A DNA stretch of 64,000 nt, taken from Salinarimonas sp052380005. GTDB taxonomy: Bacteria; Pseudomonadota; Alphaproteobacteria; Rhizobiales; Beijerinckiaceae. The translations under genes were made by a program, and so were the position numbers. The notes beneath the pieces were generated by a model. It did not search any database. It saw nothing but the letters and a program-made list of their open reading frames with translations, and was not told where the DNA came from. Shown one piece after another: positions 8,766 through 16,903 of this stretch. How positions within the stretch are numbered: the first letter of the stretch is position 1; each line of letters begins with the position of its first letter. The stretch is from NCBI GenBank assembly GCA_052380005.1, contig JBQTCJ010000013.1; one strand, 5' to 3'.

Positions 8766-10031
8766 ATGCCGCGATCCGAGGCACGTACCGACCTGCGCCG
8801 CACCCTCGGCGTGCTGCGCGGGACGTCCGTGCTGCTGACGATCGTGATCGGCGCGGGGCTGCTCACGCTGCCGGGGCTCGCGGTCGGCGCGGCGGGCGAT
8901 CATGCGCTCGTCGCCTGGCTCGCCTGCGCGGTCCTGGCGCTGCCGCTGCTGGCGATCTTCATCCTCCTCGGGCGGCGATATCCGGAAGCCGGCGGCATCG
9001 CGGCCTATGCGGACCGGGCCTTCGGGCGGGCCGGGCGCGAGATCGCCGGCATCCTCTTCCTCGGCGCGGTGGCCTTCGGCCTGCCCTCGATCGCACTCGT
9101 GGGGGGCCACTACGCGGCGTCCGCCCTCGGCGGCGCGCCGCATCCGTGGGCAGCCGCACTGATCGTCGGCGCGCTCGTGCCGCACCTGATGCCGGGCGAC
9201 GGCGCGGCGCGCGCGATGAGCGTCGTGGCGTCCGCCGTGCTCGGCGTGATCCTGCTGTTCCTCGCCGTCGGCTTCCTCGGCACGGAGCCCTCGCCCGCCG
9301 GCTTCGCGCCGTGGCCGGCGCAGATCGAGGCCGCGCGGCTGATCGCGCCGATGATGATGATCTTCTTCGCCTTCACCGGCTGGGAGGTCGGCGCCGGCAT
9401 CGCGGAGGAGTTCCGCGACCCGCGCCGGGACTACGCGCGCGCGATGCTCGCGTCCTTCGCGATCGCCGTGGCGCTCTACGCCGCCATCGCCTGGCTCGCG
9501 CAGACGCGGGACCTCGCCGGGCTTCACGAGGCACCCTTCGTCGCCATACTCCGGCCGATGCTGGGGGACGCCGGTGCGATCGCGGTGGCCGCGACGGCGG
9601 TGCTGATCGTGCTCGCGAACCTCACCGGCGCGGTCTGGGGCGTGTCACGGATGGTCTTCGGCCTCGCCCGCGAGGGGACGCTGCCCGCTGGCCTCGCGGC
9701 GACGAAGGGCGGGCGGCCGCTCGTCGCGGTCGCCGCGACGGTGGCGACGCTGCTCGCCGTGCTCGCGGCGGATGCGATCGGCGCCTTCGGCCTCGATCGC
9801 CTTCTCGCGCTCGCGGGCCAGAACTTCGTCGTCCTGTTCGCGATCGCCGCCGCCTGCCTCGTGGTGATCGCCGATCGCCCGGCCGAGCGCGTCCTCGGCG
9901 CGGCCGTGGTCGTGATCGTCGGCGCGCTCCTCGCGCTCCAGGGCGCCGCCCTCGCCTACCCCGCCGCGCTCGCGCTCCTCGCGGTCGGAGCGGCGATGCT
10001 GCGGCGCAGGCGCCGCCGGCACGGAGCGTGA
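8766..10031 (+). CDS. APC family amino acid permease
   Basis: Inner-membrane transporter of the amino acid-polyamine-organocation superfamily, 421 aa with about 12 hydrophobic segments. The first helix carries the unwound substrate-binding phrase GAGLLTLPG seen in this family. I start at the ATG at 8766, which has AAGGGG 10 nt upstream, rather than the ATG at 8742, which has no ribosome site. It is the last gene of the Lrp-linked operon and probably moves the operon's substrate or product. The family does not reveal the direction or the amino acid. Confidence 0.88.
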   Translation: MPRSEARTDLRRTLGVLRGTSVLLTIVIGAGLLTLPGLAVGAAGDHALVAWLACAVLALPLLAIFILLGRRYPEAGGIAAYADRAFGRAGREIAGILFLGAVAFGLPSIALVGGHYAASALGGAPHPWAAALIVGALVPHLMPGDGAARAMSVVASAVLGVILLFLAVGFLGTEPSPAGFAPWPAQIEAARLIAPMMMIFFAFTGWEVGAGIAEEFRDPRRDYARAMLASFAIAVALYAAIAWLAQTRDLAGLHEAPFVAILRPMLGDAGAIAVAATAVLIVLANLTGAVWGVSRMVFGLAREGTLPAGLAATKGGRPLVAVAATVATLLAVLAADAIGAFGLDRLLALAGQNFVVLFAIAAACLVVIADRPAERVLGAAVVVIVGALLALQGAALAYPAALALLAVGAAMLRRRRRRHGA

Positions 10032-10036
10032 CCGGG

Positions 10037-12091
10037 TCAGGCCGCCGCGACCCGCTCCAGGAAGCGATCGATCGTCTGCGAGAGCCGGCGCGTCTCCTCC
10101 GCGGCGGCGCGGGAGGCCTCGTCGACCGCGTCGGCGGAGCCGGTGGCGCGGGCCGTCGAGGCCTGGACGGTGCCGATGTTGCGCGCCGCCGCCTCGCTGG
10201 TGCGCGCCGCCGCCTCGACGTTGCGGGAGATCTCGCTCGTGGAGGCGCCCTGCTCCTCCACCGCCGCGGCGATCGCGGTGGTGTGCACGTCGACCTCCTT
10301 CATGATCGACGCGATGCGCTCGATCGAGGAGACCGCCTCACCGGTCTCGGCCTGGATGCCGGCGATCTGCTGGCCGATCTCGGCGGTGGCCCTGGCGGTC
10401 TGGTCGGCGAGCGACTTCACCTCGCCCGCCACGACCGCGAAGCCCTTGCCCGCCTCGCCCGCGCGCGCCGCCTCGATGGTGGCGTTGAGCGCCAGCAGGT
10501 TCGTCTGCTCGGCGATCGAGCGGATCAGCTCGACGACGTCGCCGATGCGGCGGGCGGCCTCGGCGAGACCGGCGACGCGCCCGCTCGTCTCGTCTGCGGT
10601 GCGGGTCGCGCGGGAGACGACCTCGGTCGTCTCGCCCACGGTGCGGGCGATCTCGTCGATCGCCGCCGCGAGGCTCGCGGCCGCCTCCGCCGCGACGGTG
10701 GCGGTCTGGGCGCTCTCGCGGCTCTCGGTCGCCGTCTCGTCCGTCGTGCGGGCGGTGGCGGCGGCGATGGCGCTGAGCGTGCCCGCCGTCTCGCGCATGC
10801 GCTCCATCTGGTCGGACACGCGGGCGAGCAGCGAGCCGACCTCGCCGCGGAACTCGCCCACCAGCGTCTCGACCGCGCGCTGGCGCGCCGCGCGCGCCTG
10901 CGCCTCCGCCTCGGTCTCCCCCGCGAGGCGGGCGCGCTCGATGGCGTTCCTGCGGAAGATCTCCACCGCCGCGGCCATGGCGCCGATCTCGTCGCGGCGG
11001 TCGCGGCCGGGGACCTCGACGGTCGTGTCGCCGTGGGCGAGCCGGTTCATCGCGTCCGTCATGGCGGAGACGGGCTTTGCGATCGAGCGGCCGATCAGCA
11101 CGGCGATGGCGATGCCGAGCACCGCGAGGCCCGCCGACGTCGCGAGCGTCAGGCCCACCGTGGTCGCGGCGGACGCCGTCGTCCCCTCCCCGATCGCCGC
11201 CGCCTCGCGGGCGGCGTCCGCGGCGATGGCGGCGGAGGCCTCGCCGACGGCGCGCTCGGCGGCGCCGAGCACCTCGAGGCGCAGCGCGGCCTGCGCGTCC
11301 GAGAGCGCCACCGCCTGCTGCATGCCGCGGCGGAAGGTCTCCATCTGCCCGAGCACCTCGCCGAGCTGCGCCTTGCGCCCCGCGTGAGACACGCCGGCGT
11401 ACAGGCCGCCGGCGCGATCGAAGGCGAGGTCGATGCTGGTGACGGCGAGCTGCGGATCGTCGCTCGTGCCCGACAGGTAGCGCCCGAGCGCCACCTGCGC
11501 GGTGAGCAGGTCCTTCATGGCGATGGAGAGCCCGGTCGAGGCCTGCATGTCCTGGTCCATCGATGCCGTGTAGATCGCGAGGTTCATCGTGCCGATGGCG
11601 CTCTCGACCGCCGGGTCGATCACGTCGGCGACGACGGCGTCGAGCGCTGCGCTGTCGGCGAAGAGCCGGTCGAGCCCCTCGGAGAAGGCGGTGAAGCGGG
11701 CGGCGATGTCCTCCACCAGGGCGCGCCGGCGCGGATCGGCGGTGGCGGCGAGCGCATCGCCGATCATCGCGTCGAGAGCGGCCCTGCGGGCAGCGATCCC
11801 GGCGAGGGCCTCTTCATCGCCGCTCACCAGCGCGTCGCGCGCGGCGAGAGAGATCTCCACGAGGGCGAGGTTGATCGCCTGCGCCCGCTCGCTCTCCGAG
11901 ACGACCTCGGCATAGGTGTCGAAGTCGCGCGTGAGGCTCGACACGTTCCAGGCCGCGAACAGCGCGACGCCGAGCGCCAGCACGAGCAGCGCCGCGAAGC
12001 CGGCGGCGATGCGGATGCGGATGCCGCCGCGGGACGCGGTCTCGTCGGTGGCGGCGGATCGGATCTCGTGCGTCTCGGTCGATGCGTTCAC
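10037..12091 (-). CDS. Methyl-accepting chemotaxis protein
   Basis: Chemoreceptor of 684 aa. A transmembrane helix (about residues 26-48) is followed by a ~260-residue helical periplasmic sensor region, a second transmembrane helix (about 305-330), a HAMP domain containing GRSIAKPVSAM, and the long cytoplasmic signalling coiled coil. The universally conserved hairpin tip EQTNLLALNATIEAARAGE is intact. No CheB/CheR-binding pentapeptide is obvious at the C-terminus. No chemotaxis gene is nearby, so it is an orphan receptor feeding a pathway elsewhere. Ligand unknown. Its stop lies 5 bp from the stop of the convergent permease gene. Confidence 0.95.
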   Translation of the reverse strand: MNASTETHEIRSAATDETASRGGIRIRIAAGFAALLVLALGVALFAAWNVSSLTRDFDTYAEVVSESERAQAINLALVEISLAARDALVSGDEEALAGIAARRAALDAMIGDALAATADPRRRALVEDIAARFTAFSEGLDRLFADSAALDAVVADVIDPAVESAIGTMNLAIYTASMDQDMQASTGLSIAMKDLLTAQVALGRYLSGTSDDPQLAVTSIDLAFDRAGGLYAGVSHAGRKAQLGEVLGQMETFRRGMQQAVALSDAQAALRLEVLGAAERAVGEASAAIAADAAREAAAIGEGTTASAATTVGLTLATSAGLAVLGIAIAVLIGRSIAKPVSAMTDAMNRLAHGDTTVEVPGRDRRDEIGAMAAAVEIFRRNAIERARLAGETEAEAQARAARQRAVETLVGEFRGEVGSLLARVSDQMERMRETAGTLSAIAAATARTTDETATESRESAQTATVAAEAAASLAAAIDEIARTVGETTEVVSRATRTADETSGRVAGLAEAARRIGDVVELIRSIAEQTNLLALNATIEAARAGEAGKGFAVVAGEVKSLADQTARATAEIGQQIAGIQAETGEAVSSIERIASIMKEVDVHTTAIAAAVEEQGASTSEISRNVEAAARTSEAAARNIGTVQASTARATGSADAVDEASRAAAEETRRLSQTIDRFLERVAAA

Positions 12092-12217
12092 GGCGTGCGG
12101 TCTCCGTCGATACGGGCATGTTCCGTTTCGTAAATCGGAAACCTGAATGGAGGGTTGATCGGCGCCGGCTCCGCGCCGGAGGGGAGCGAACGCCCCGAAG
12201 AGCCACTTGGGCCTGTG

Positions 12218-12619
12218 CTACACCCGCCGCCGCGCGACGAGGCGCGCCAGGTGGGGGCGCAGGGGCAGGAAGCCGCGATAGGCCAGCTCCAGGAGCCACC
12301 CTACCCCCGGCAGGCGCGCGACCGCGGCGGCCGGGCGCCAAGCCGGGAGAACGCGCCAGAGCCGGGCGAAGCCCTCGGCCCCCGACACGAGGCCTCCCTG
12401 CGCGTCGCGCACGTGGAAGCGCGCGAGCGCCGCCTCGCGGGGCAGGTCCGGCCCGGGATCGGCAGCGGCGTCGGAGACGTCGACGAAGGCGATGCGCTCC
12501 GCGCCGCGGCAGCGGGAATAATGCCCGATCTCGGTCCGGCAGAGCGGACAGGCGCCGTCGTAGTAGACGGTGAGCTCGGGGGCCCGCCCCGGGGCCGTCG
12601 TATCCTCGTTCCGGCTCAT
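12218..12619 (-). CDS. DCC family protein (DUF393)
   Basis: 133 aa thiol-disulphide oxidoreductase-like protein. The signature YYDGACPLCRTE sits near the N-terminus (residues 19-30), with the CxxC pair that defines the DCC family. The rest fits the ~110-130 residue domain. Its ATG overlaps the stop of the upstream flavin oxidoreductase gene (ATGA), so the two are coupled. Redox activity is suggested by the CxxC motif but has not been shown for most of the family. The open frame extends far upstream but belongs to another gene's antisense/other-frame sequence. Confidence 0.85.
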   Translation of the reverse strand: MSRNEDTTAPGRAPELTVYYDGACPLCRTEIGHYSRCRGAERIAFVDVSDAAADPGPDLPREAALARFHVRDAQGGLVSGAEGFARLWRVLPAWRPAAAVARLPGVGWLLELAYRGFLPLRPHLARLVARRRV

Positions 12620-13614
12620 CGGCTCGCCTCCCCCAGAACCGCGCGGGCGAGCGCGCGACCGCTGTCGTAGGCCGCCTCGACGCGCCCGCCGAGGCACCAG
12701 TCGCCCGCCGCACCGAGGCCGCTCTCGGCATCCCACAGGCAGGCACGCCCGACCGGCTCCTCCACGAGGGCGTAGCGCCACCGATGCGCGACCGCGTGGA
12801 GCGGCGCGGCGCTGGCCGCGAGCAGCGGCGCGGCCTCGGCGAGGAGCGCCTGCGCGATCGCCTCGGGCGTCTCCTCCAGGTGCGCGCGCGACCAGGCCGG
12901 CGTCGCGTGCACGACGATGCGGCGCGGCGCCCCCGTGGCGCGTCCGGGCTTCGACGCCTCCTCGGCCATCCAGGCGATCGCGCCATGGTCCGGGCGCTGC
13001 GCCGGGACCGGCGCATCCGCGAGCGCGTCGGGCGGGTAGGCGAGCATCAGGGCGAGGCAGGGCGCGTAGCGCACGCCACCCGCGGCCTCGGCGAGCGCGG
13101 GGGCGACGGGAGCGAGGAGCGTCGCCGCCTGCGGCGCGGGCGCGGTGACGAGCACCGCCGCGACGGGGCCGAGCCGCCCGCCATCCGCGAGCGTGAGCTC
13201 CCAGCGTCCGGGCGCGCCCGTGATCGCGCCGACGGCGCTGCCGACCGCGAGGGGCAGGCCGGCGACGAGCGCCTTCACCGGGACGTTCATCGCCGGGGCG
13301 CCGACGAAGCGACCATCCGCGCCCCAGGGCGCCGCGAGGCCGCGGGCCGCCCACGCCGCGATCTCGGCCCCGAAGTCGGGACCGTGCGCACGGAAGAACT
13401 GCGCGCCGTGGTCGAAGGAGAGGCCTTCCGGCGTCCTGCGGGTCGCCATGCGCCCACCCGCGCCGCGGCTCTTCTCGACAATGTGAACGCGCCGCCCCGC
13501 CGCCGCGAGATCGCGCGCGACGATCCCGCCCGCGAGCCCCGCGCCGATCACCGCGATGCCCGGTTTTCCTTGCTCCGCCACGCCTTCTCCGCTCCTCACC
13601 CGACCCGTCGACAT
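12616..13614 (-). CDS. FAD/NAD(P)-binding amine-oxidase-like protein (renalase-like)
   Basis: 332 aa flavoprotein. After a short 20-residue lead comes the dinucleotide-binding motif GAGLAGGIVARDLA, then the EKSRGAGGRMATRR phrase typical of renalase-like and amine-oxidase-like FAD proteins, and FDHGAQFF. The C-terminal part ends in a second FAD contact region (GDWCLGGRVEAAY). The substrate is unknown. It is translationally coupled to the DCC protein downstream, which hints at a shared redox task. The start at 13614 (ATG) is the last one before the Rossmann motif that leaves a plausible N-terminus; a start nearer the motif cannot be excluded. Confidence 0.83.
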   Translation of the reverse strand: MSTGRVRSGEGVAEQGKPGIAVIGAGLAGGIVARDLAAAGRRVHIVEKSRGAGGRMATRRTPEGLSFDHGAQFFRAHGPDFGAEIAAWAARGLAAPWGADGRFVGAPAMNVPVKALVAGLPLAVGSAVGAITGAPGRWELTLADGGRLGPVAAVLVTAPAPQAATLLAPVAPALAEAAGGVRYAPCLALMLAYPPDALADAPVPAQRPDHGAIAWMAEEASKPGRATGAPRRIVVHATPAWSRAHLEETPEAIAQALLAEAAPLLAASAAPLHAVAHRWRYALVEEPVGRACLWDAESGLGAAGDWCLGGRVEAAYDSGRALARAVLGEASR

Positions 13615-13773
13615 GCCCTCGCCTACGCGCGCGCGCTCCCCGCGGACCTGCGACGCGGCGTCGCTCGCACGCCAGAACGGAGCCGATCGCGCTTGGCGGA
13701 CGGTGCGACGCGGTCCACACTCGCGAAGACGGGTCGTGCGCCGCGCGCGTCGGCTCAACGAAGGACGACACCC

Positions 13774-13977
13774 ATGCAGACCCGACAGAAGGCTCGCCGC
13801 TTGCTCGATCTCGCCCGCGTCATGGTCAAGCAGGCTCGCATCCTGCGCGACGAGGGCTTCACCGCCCGCGCCACGGAGGTCGCGCGCCGCGCCATCGCGC
13901 TCGATCGGCTGGGCTGGACGCTGATGCGTCCGCAGCCCGCGCCCGTACGAATCGTGGCGAGCCGCCGCCTCCACTGA
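13774..13977 (+). CDS. Small basic hypothetical protein
   Basis: 67 aa, rich in Arg, Lys and Ala, predicted mostly helical (MQTRQKARRLLDLARVMVKQ and onward). An AAGGAC ribosome site lies about 8 nt upstream of the ATG. It is transcribed divergently from the flavin oxidoreductase and is followed by the convergent radC. I do not recognise a family. The good ribosome site and regular helical pattern favour a real gene, but it is short and sits in GC-rich sequence where chance frames are common. Confidence 0.55.
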   Translation: MQTRQKARRLLDLARVMVKQARILRDEGFTARATEVARRAIALDRLGWTLMRPQPAPVRIVASRRLH

Positions 13978-14018
13978 GTGCGGCCCGGCCGAGGGGTGAC
14001 GACGACCCCGCGCCGCGG

Positions 14019-14705
14019 TCAGATCAGCTTGAGCCCCTTGAGGCTCGCATGCCCGTCGCGGCCCACGATGATGTGGTCGTGCACGACCACGCCGAGCGGA
14101 CGCGCGGCATCCGCGATCTCGCGCGTCATGCGGACGTCGGCGGAGGACGGTGTCGGGTCGCCTGACGGGTGATTGTGCACGAGGATGATCGCCGTCGCGG
14201 AGACCTCGAGCGCGCGCTTCACCACCTCGCGCACGTAGACCGGCGTATGATCGACCGTCCCCGATTGCTGCACCTCGTCGGCGATGAGCGCGTTCTTCTT
14301 GTCGAGGAACAGGATGCGGAACTGCTCGCGCTCGGAAAAGGCCATCGCGGTTCGGCAATATTCCAGCACCGCCGCCCAGGACGACAGCACCGGCCGCTTG
14401 GCGATCGCCCCGCGCGCGAGCCGGCGGCTCGCCGCCTCGACGATCTTCAGGTCCAGGATCGTCGCCTCCCCGAGCCCGCCGACCTCCGACAGGCGCCCGC
14501 GCGAGGCGCCGAGCACCTCCGCGAAGCCGCCGAAGCGGCGGATCAGCTCCTTGGCCAGCGGCTTCACGTCCCGCCGCGGGATCGAGCGGAAGAGCACGAG
14601 CTCCAGCAGCTCGTAGTCGGGCAGCGAATCGCCGCCCACGTCGACGAACCGCGCGCGCAGGCGGTCGCGATGGCCGTGAAAATGCGGCGGGTCGTCGTCG
14701 AGCAT
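14019..14705 (-). CDS. radC: RadC family JAMM/MPN+ domain protein
   Basis: 228 aa RadC-like protein. An N-terminal helix-hairpin-helix-type region (about residues 20-85, with the SEVGGLGEA phrase) is followed by the JAMM domain. Its metal motif HNHPSGDPTPSSAD is complete (HxH, then Ser and Asp), and a Glu comes before it. The open frame extends 59 codons upstream into low-complexity arginine-rich sequence, so I use the ATG at 14705 (MLDDDPP). The cellular role of RadC proteins is unsettled; the old link to DNA repair has been withdrawn. Confidence 0.92.
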   Translation of the reverse strand: MLDDDPPHFHGHRDRLRARFVDVGGDSLPDYELLELVLFRSIPRRDVKPLAKELIRRFGGFAEVLGASRGRLSEVGGLGEATILDLKIVEAASRRLARGAIAKRPVLSSWAAVLEYCRTAMAFSEREQFRILFLDKKNALIADEVQQSGTVDHTPVYVREVVKRALEVSATAIILVHNHPSGDPTPSSADVRMTREIADAARPLGVVVHDHIIVGRDGHASLKGLKLI

Positions 14706-14953
14706 CGAATCGCGTCGCGGGAAAGAGGGTCGGCGGCTCGACGTTAGCCGTTTCCTGCCGGATGCATCAACAGCCATGAGTCGCTGCGCCCGGCGCGGCG
14801 CGCGCGCGGCGTGCCGGAGGGCGCGGCGACGCCGCGTCTGACGCTGCGGCATGCGTAAACTCCACGAGACATCGGAAACCATCGGGCGACAACGTCCTGG
14901 ACGGCACGCCGCGAGACGCTATCCTTACGGTCACGGAAATCGAGGAGGTGGCC

Positions 14954-15205
14954 ATGGGCTACACCGTCACCTGGCGCGTGGTGGGACCCGACGGGCGGAC
15001 CGTCGAGAGCGACGCGTTCCCCGACGCGTTCGGGCGGCACGAGGACGCCGTCGCCTTCATCCTCGACAAGCTCTCCGCCTTTCCCAGCCTCGGCTACGAG
15101 AAGGGCCGCGGGTTCTGGGGGCGTACCGCGCCGGACCGGCGGATCGAGACCCGATTCGCGGTCGAACGCGTGCCGGCCTACTCGGACGCGGTGCCGCCCA
15201 CCTGA
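14954..15205 (+). CDS. Small hypothetical protein
   Basis: 83 aa soluble protein beginning MGYTVTWRVVGPDGRTVESD, with an alternating strand/helix look. A strong GAGGAGG-type ribosome site stands 5 nt ahead of the ATG at 14954; a GTG at 14948 overlaps that site and is unlikely to be the start. It lies between radC (divergent) and the acyl-ACP synthetase-like gene (convergent, 2 bp away). I do not recognise the family. Confidence 0.65.
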   Translation: MGYTVTWRVVGPDGRTVESDAFPDAFGRHEDAVAFILDKLSAFPSLGYEKGRGFWGRTAPDRRIETRFAVERVPAYSDAVPPT

Positions 15206-15207
15206 TT

Positions 15208-16779
15208 TTACAGCATAGGAAGTAGTGAGCGGGCCATTTCCACGGTCGCGACGTGGTCGATCTTGCCCGATCCGAGCACAGGAACGGCGGCGACGACCAG
15301 CACGGCGCGCGGCGCCCACAGCTCCGGGAAGCCCCGCTCGCGCGCGTGCGCGAGCACCGCGTCGCGGTCGGCCTCCGGCTTGTCGGACACGAGGACGAGC
15401 TGCTCGCCCTTGCGGGCGTCCGGCAGGGCGACGACGACGTGGTTGTACTCGGGCCAGAGCTCCTGGACCATCGTCTCCACCGCCGCGAGGGAGATCATCT
15501 CGCCCCCGATCTTGGCGAAGCGCTTGGCGCGCCCGCGGATCGTCACGAACCCGTCCTCCACGGATACGATGTCGCCGGTGTCGTACCAGCCGTCCACGGG
15601 CCGATCGATGCGCCCCGACCCGTCGGGCGCGAGATAGCCGGCCATGACGTTGGGCCCGCGCACCAAGAGCCGACCCGCCTGCCGGATGCCCTCGACCGGC
15701 TCGAGCTTCCATTCCATAGCGGGCAGGAACGGACCGACGGAGCCGTGGCGGTTGCGGTCGGGCAGGTTGCAGGCGAGCACCGGCGCGCACTCGGTGGCGC
15801 CGTAGCCTTCGAGGATCTCCGCCCCCGTCCCGGCGTAGAGCCGGCGCGTCTCCTCCTTGATCCGCTCGGCGCCGGCGATGACGTAGCGCAGGCTCGCGAG
15901 ATCGCCCTCCCCCGCCGCCCGGGCATAGCCCTGCAGGAACGTGTCGGTGGCCAGCAGGAACGTCGCCTTCGTCCCCGCGATCAGCTTGGGGATCAGGCGG
16001 TAGTGCAGCGGGCTCGGGTAGAGCACGACCTTGTAGCCGTTGAGCAGCCCGAGCACGAGGCCGGCCGTGAGCCCGAAGGAGTGGAAGATGGGCAGCGGGG
16101 AGAAGATCGTGTCCGCCGGCGTCAGCGCGTCGCCCGCGTGCTCGGCGATCTGCACGGCGTTCGCGATGACGTTCGCGTTGGTCAGGCATACGGCCTTGGG
16201 CGCGCCCTCCGCCCCGGAGGTGAACAGGATCACAGCGGGATCGTCGGGGCTGCCGGAGCGCTTCGCGATGGCCTTGGCGCGAAACAGCGCGTCGATGAGG
16301 GCGCGGATCTTGTCGAGGCTCGTGATCCCGGCGCGCACGTCCTCCAGGTAGACGACCCGGCGCCCTTCGGCGATCGCCGCGAGCGGCTCGTCGAGCCCGC
16401 CGTCCTGGATGAACTTGCGCGAGGTGACGATGGTCGAGATGCCCGCCGTCTCGCAGGCGGCGCGCAGGTTTCGCGCGCCGGCGGTGAAGTTGAGCATCGC
16501 CGCCGCGCGGCCCATGGCGTTGAGCCCGAAGAGTGCGACCGCGGCCGCCTGCACGCTCGGCATCATGAGCGCCACGCGCTCGCCGGGCCGCGTGCCGACT
16601 GCGAGCTTGCGACCCAGAAGCAGCGCGCCCAGCACGAGGCGCTGGTACGTCAGCGGCTGGCGCTGCTGGTCCTCCAGGATGACGAAGGTCTTGCCGAACC
16701 GCCCGCGCGCGGCGACGAGCGCGCCGAACAGGGTGCGGCGAAGGCGGTCGGGGCGGCGGAGCGGGTCTGTCTGCGGCAT
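15208..16779 (-). CDS. AMP-binding acyl-ACP/acyl-CoA synthetase
   Basis: 523 aa adenylate-forming enzyme. Visible motifs are the P-loop LFTSGAEGAPKAV (residues ~182-194), the GYGATECAP motif, and the hinge YDTGDIV with GRAKRFAKIGGEMIS. The sequence most resembles the C-terminal synthetase half of Aas (2-acylglycerophosphoethanolamine acyltransferase/acyl-ACP synthetase) rather than FadD; here it stands alone without the acyltransferase half. Probable role: activation of free fatty acids for phospholipid repair. The canonical P-loop Gly is Ala (PKA in place of PKG). The final catalytic Lys is plausibly the one in GSGKID. Confidence 0.88.
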   Translation of the reverse strand: MPQTDPLRRPDRLRRTLFGALVAARGRFGKTFVILEDQQRQPLTYQRLVLGALLLGRKLAVGTRPGERVALMMPSVQAAAVALFGLNAMGRAAAMLNFTAGARNLRAACETAGISTIVTSRKFIQDGGLDEPLAAIAEGRRVVYLEDVRAGITSLDKIRALIDALFRAKAIAKRSGSPDDPAVILFTSGAEGAPKAVCLTNANVIANAVQIAEHAGDALTPADTIFSPLPIFHSFGLTAGLVLGLLNGYKVVLYPSPLHYRLIPKLIAGTKATFLLATDTFLQGYARAAGEGDLASLRYVIAGAERIKEETRRLYAGTGAEILEGYGATECAPVLACNLPDRNRHGSVGPFLPAMEWKLEPVEGIRQAGRLLVRGPNVMAGYLAPDGSGRIDRPVDGWYDTGDIVSVEDGFVTIRGRAKRFAKIGGEMISLAAVETMVQELWPEYNHVVVALPDARKGEQLVLVSDKPEADRDAVLAHARERGFPELWAPRAVLVVAAVPVLGSGKIDHVATVEMARSLLPML

Positions 16780-16859
16780 GATCCCATCTTATGGCGACGG
16801 TCCGCTGCGACAACCACCAAAGCGGAACCGTCGTTCCGCCGCCGACCGTGCAGCCGATC

Positions 16860-16883
16860 GGGGCGGCGGCGTACCGCCGCCCC
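16860..16883 (-). terminator. Hairpin downstream of chemoreceptor gene
   Basis: A perfect 10-bp stem (GGGGCGGCGG, loop CGTA, CCGCCGCCCC) lies 20 bp past the stop of the gene ending at 16904. There is no T-run, so it may only protect the transcript end. Confidence 0.45.
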
Positions 16884-16903
16884 GTCGCGTTCCGACGGAC
16901 CGA

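Noticed and set aside
9146..12133. A 995-codon plus-strand frame across the permease and chemoreceptor
   Set aside because: It runs in another frame of the permease gene and antisense to the chemoreceptor, has no ribosome site, and shows the biased composition typical of GC-rich shadows.
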